Part shown: positions 6,558 to 7,012 of the stretch, one piece after another
Position numbering within the stretch: the stretch's first letter is position 1
How the letters are laid out: each line of letters begins with the position of its first letter
From: Desulfuromonadaceae bacterium UBA6124
GTDB lineage: Bacteria; Desulfobacterota; Desulfuromonadia; Desulfuromonadales; Trichloromonadaceae
Assembly: GCA_002423365.1 (NCBI GenBank)
Contig: DIVU01000334.1
Location: forward strand, 15,504 to 22,515
Direction of reading: 5' to 3'
DNA length: 7,012 nucleotides
The notes under the pieces: generated by a model
What the model saw: only the letters and a program-made list of their open reading frames with translations
Database searches by the model: none
What the model was told of the DNA's origin: nothing
Made by a program: the position numbers and the translations under genes

Positions 6558-6959
6558 TTATTTTTTCAACAACTCGCTCGGAAGAAAAATCCCCTGCTCG
6601 CCGCAGGCCTTGAGGAGCACTGCGAGTTCCTCCAGGGAAAGGCCTTCACCGCTGTTGAAGAATTTCAGCACCATCGGCAAATTGACGCCGGTCACCACCT
6701 CCACCCGTTCCTGTTCGAGAAAGGCCAGGCTGATATTGGAAGGGGTTCCCCCGAACATGTCGGTCAGGATGATGACTCCTTCGCCGTCCTGGCCCACTTC
6801 GTTGATCGCCGCTGCGATCCCTTCCCGGATCGCATCGACGCTGTCCCCCATATCGATACTGACGGCCCGGGCCTGCGCGGTGGGGCCGATAATCATTTCC
6901 GCCGCATGGAGAAATTCCTCGCCCAGATGGGCATGGGTGGCGATAACCAGTCCAATCAT
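6558..6959 (-). CDS. PTS mannose-family EIIA component
   Basis: EIIA of the mannose family takes phosphate from HPr and hands it to EIIB. The 133-residue protein is a single EIIA domain: IGLVIATHAHLGEE (2-15) with the phosphorylated His9, the conserved TDMFGGTPSN loop (66-75), and TGVNLPMVL (90-98). The frame is open upstream to an ATG at 7010, but the family N-terminus begins at the ATG at 6959. AAGGGG lies 10 nt before that ATG, and the upstream part encodes another gene in a different frame, so 6959 is the start. The gene begins one base after the stop of the probable rapZ. Its end carries six A residues just before TAA, discussed under findings. Confidence 0.96.
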   Translation of the reverse strand: MIGLVIATHAHLGEEFLHAAEMIIGPTAQARAVSIDMGDSVDAIREGIAAAINEVGQDGEGVIILTDMFGGTPSNISLAFLEQERVEVVTGVNLPMVLKFFNSGEGLSLEELAVLLKACGEQGIFLPSELLKK

Positions 6960-6960
6960 C

Positions 6961-7012
6961 TTATTTTTGCCCCTTATTGATATCGCGATGAACCACATCG
7001 AGCGTGACATCC
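6961..7012 (-). CDS. rapZ: Probable RapZ C-terminus, 5' part outside window
   Basis: Only the last 16 codons and the TAA (6963-6961) are present, reading DVTLDVVHRDINKGQK. The VxxxHRDI pattern at the very end, and the place directly before a mannose-type EIIA, fit RapZ, the P-loop protein that in Escherichia coli controls glmZ small RNA and senses glucosamine-6-phosphate. In many former deltaproteobacteria an hprK-rapZ pair precedes these PTS genes. With so few residues the call rests mostly on context. The stop is one base before the EIIA ATG, which suggests the operon begins outside the window. Confidence 0.6.
   Translation of the reverse strand, partial: DVTLDVVHRDINKGQK
6970..6975 (-). 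promoter_or_regulatory. EIIA ribosome binding site inside the rapZ end
   Basis: AAGGGG on the minus strand, 10 nt before the ATG at 6959 and within the last codons of the upstream gene. It supports the short EIIA start over the open frame that reaches 7010. Confidence 0.65.

Noticed and set aside
6558..7010. Longer EIIA of 150 residues starting at 7010
   Set aside because: The extra 17 residues have no counterpart in the family, no ribosome site precedes them, and they overlap the end of another gene in a different frame.

Overview
The window is a dense, single-strand stretch of a GC-rich bacterial chromosome. Every gene I can support is read from the minus strand, so transcription runs from position 7012 towards 1. 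In transcription order it holds: the last codons of a probable RapZ gene; a complete mannose-family PTS permease as four separate genes (EIIA, EIIB, EIIC, EIID); the general PTS proteins HPr (ptsH) and Enzyme I (ptsI); S-adenosylmethionine synthetase (metK); and an S-adenosylhomocysteine hydrolase (ahcY) cut by the window edge. This order recalls the rapZ / man-type PTS / ptsH / ptsI / metK / ahcY neighbourhoods of the Desulfuromonadales-Geobacter group (former deltaproteobacteria). I make that assignment from gene order and protein style, not from a search.

Region 4301-7012 is a tight PTS operon. Gaps or overlaps are +1 nt (RapZ/EIIA), 17 nt net (EIIA/EIIB), 1 nt (EIIB/EIIC), a TGATG overlap (EIIC/EIID), 51 nt (EIID/HPr) and a 20-nt overlap (HPr/EI). 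Phosphate would flow from PEP to EI His201, HPr His15, EIIA His9 and EIIB His14, then to a substrate brought in by EIIC-EIID. The substrate cannot be read from the sequence.

Region 2437-2535 is a 99-nt AT-rich gap with a strong sigma70-type promoter (TTGACC, 17 nt, TATAAA). The methyl-cycle genes metK and ahcY can therefore be transcribed independently of the PTS genes, although no intrinsic terminator separates the two groups. MetK makes SAM, and AhcY removes the S-adenosylhomocysteine left after methylation. The 163-nt metK-ahcY gap carries a perfect 12-bp GC hairpin followed by a second, partly overlapping hairpin that encloses the ahcY Shine-Dalgarno sequence.

No RNA gene, mobile element, CRISPR array or integrase scar was seen. 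The proteins are all known families. The observations most worth a second look are the ahcY leader structure, the repeats around the metK promoter, the EIIA/EIIB junction and the unknown job of the PTS permease. I did not find a clearly new system here.
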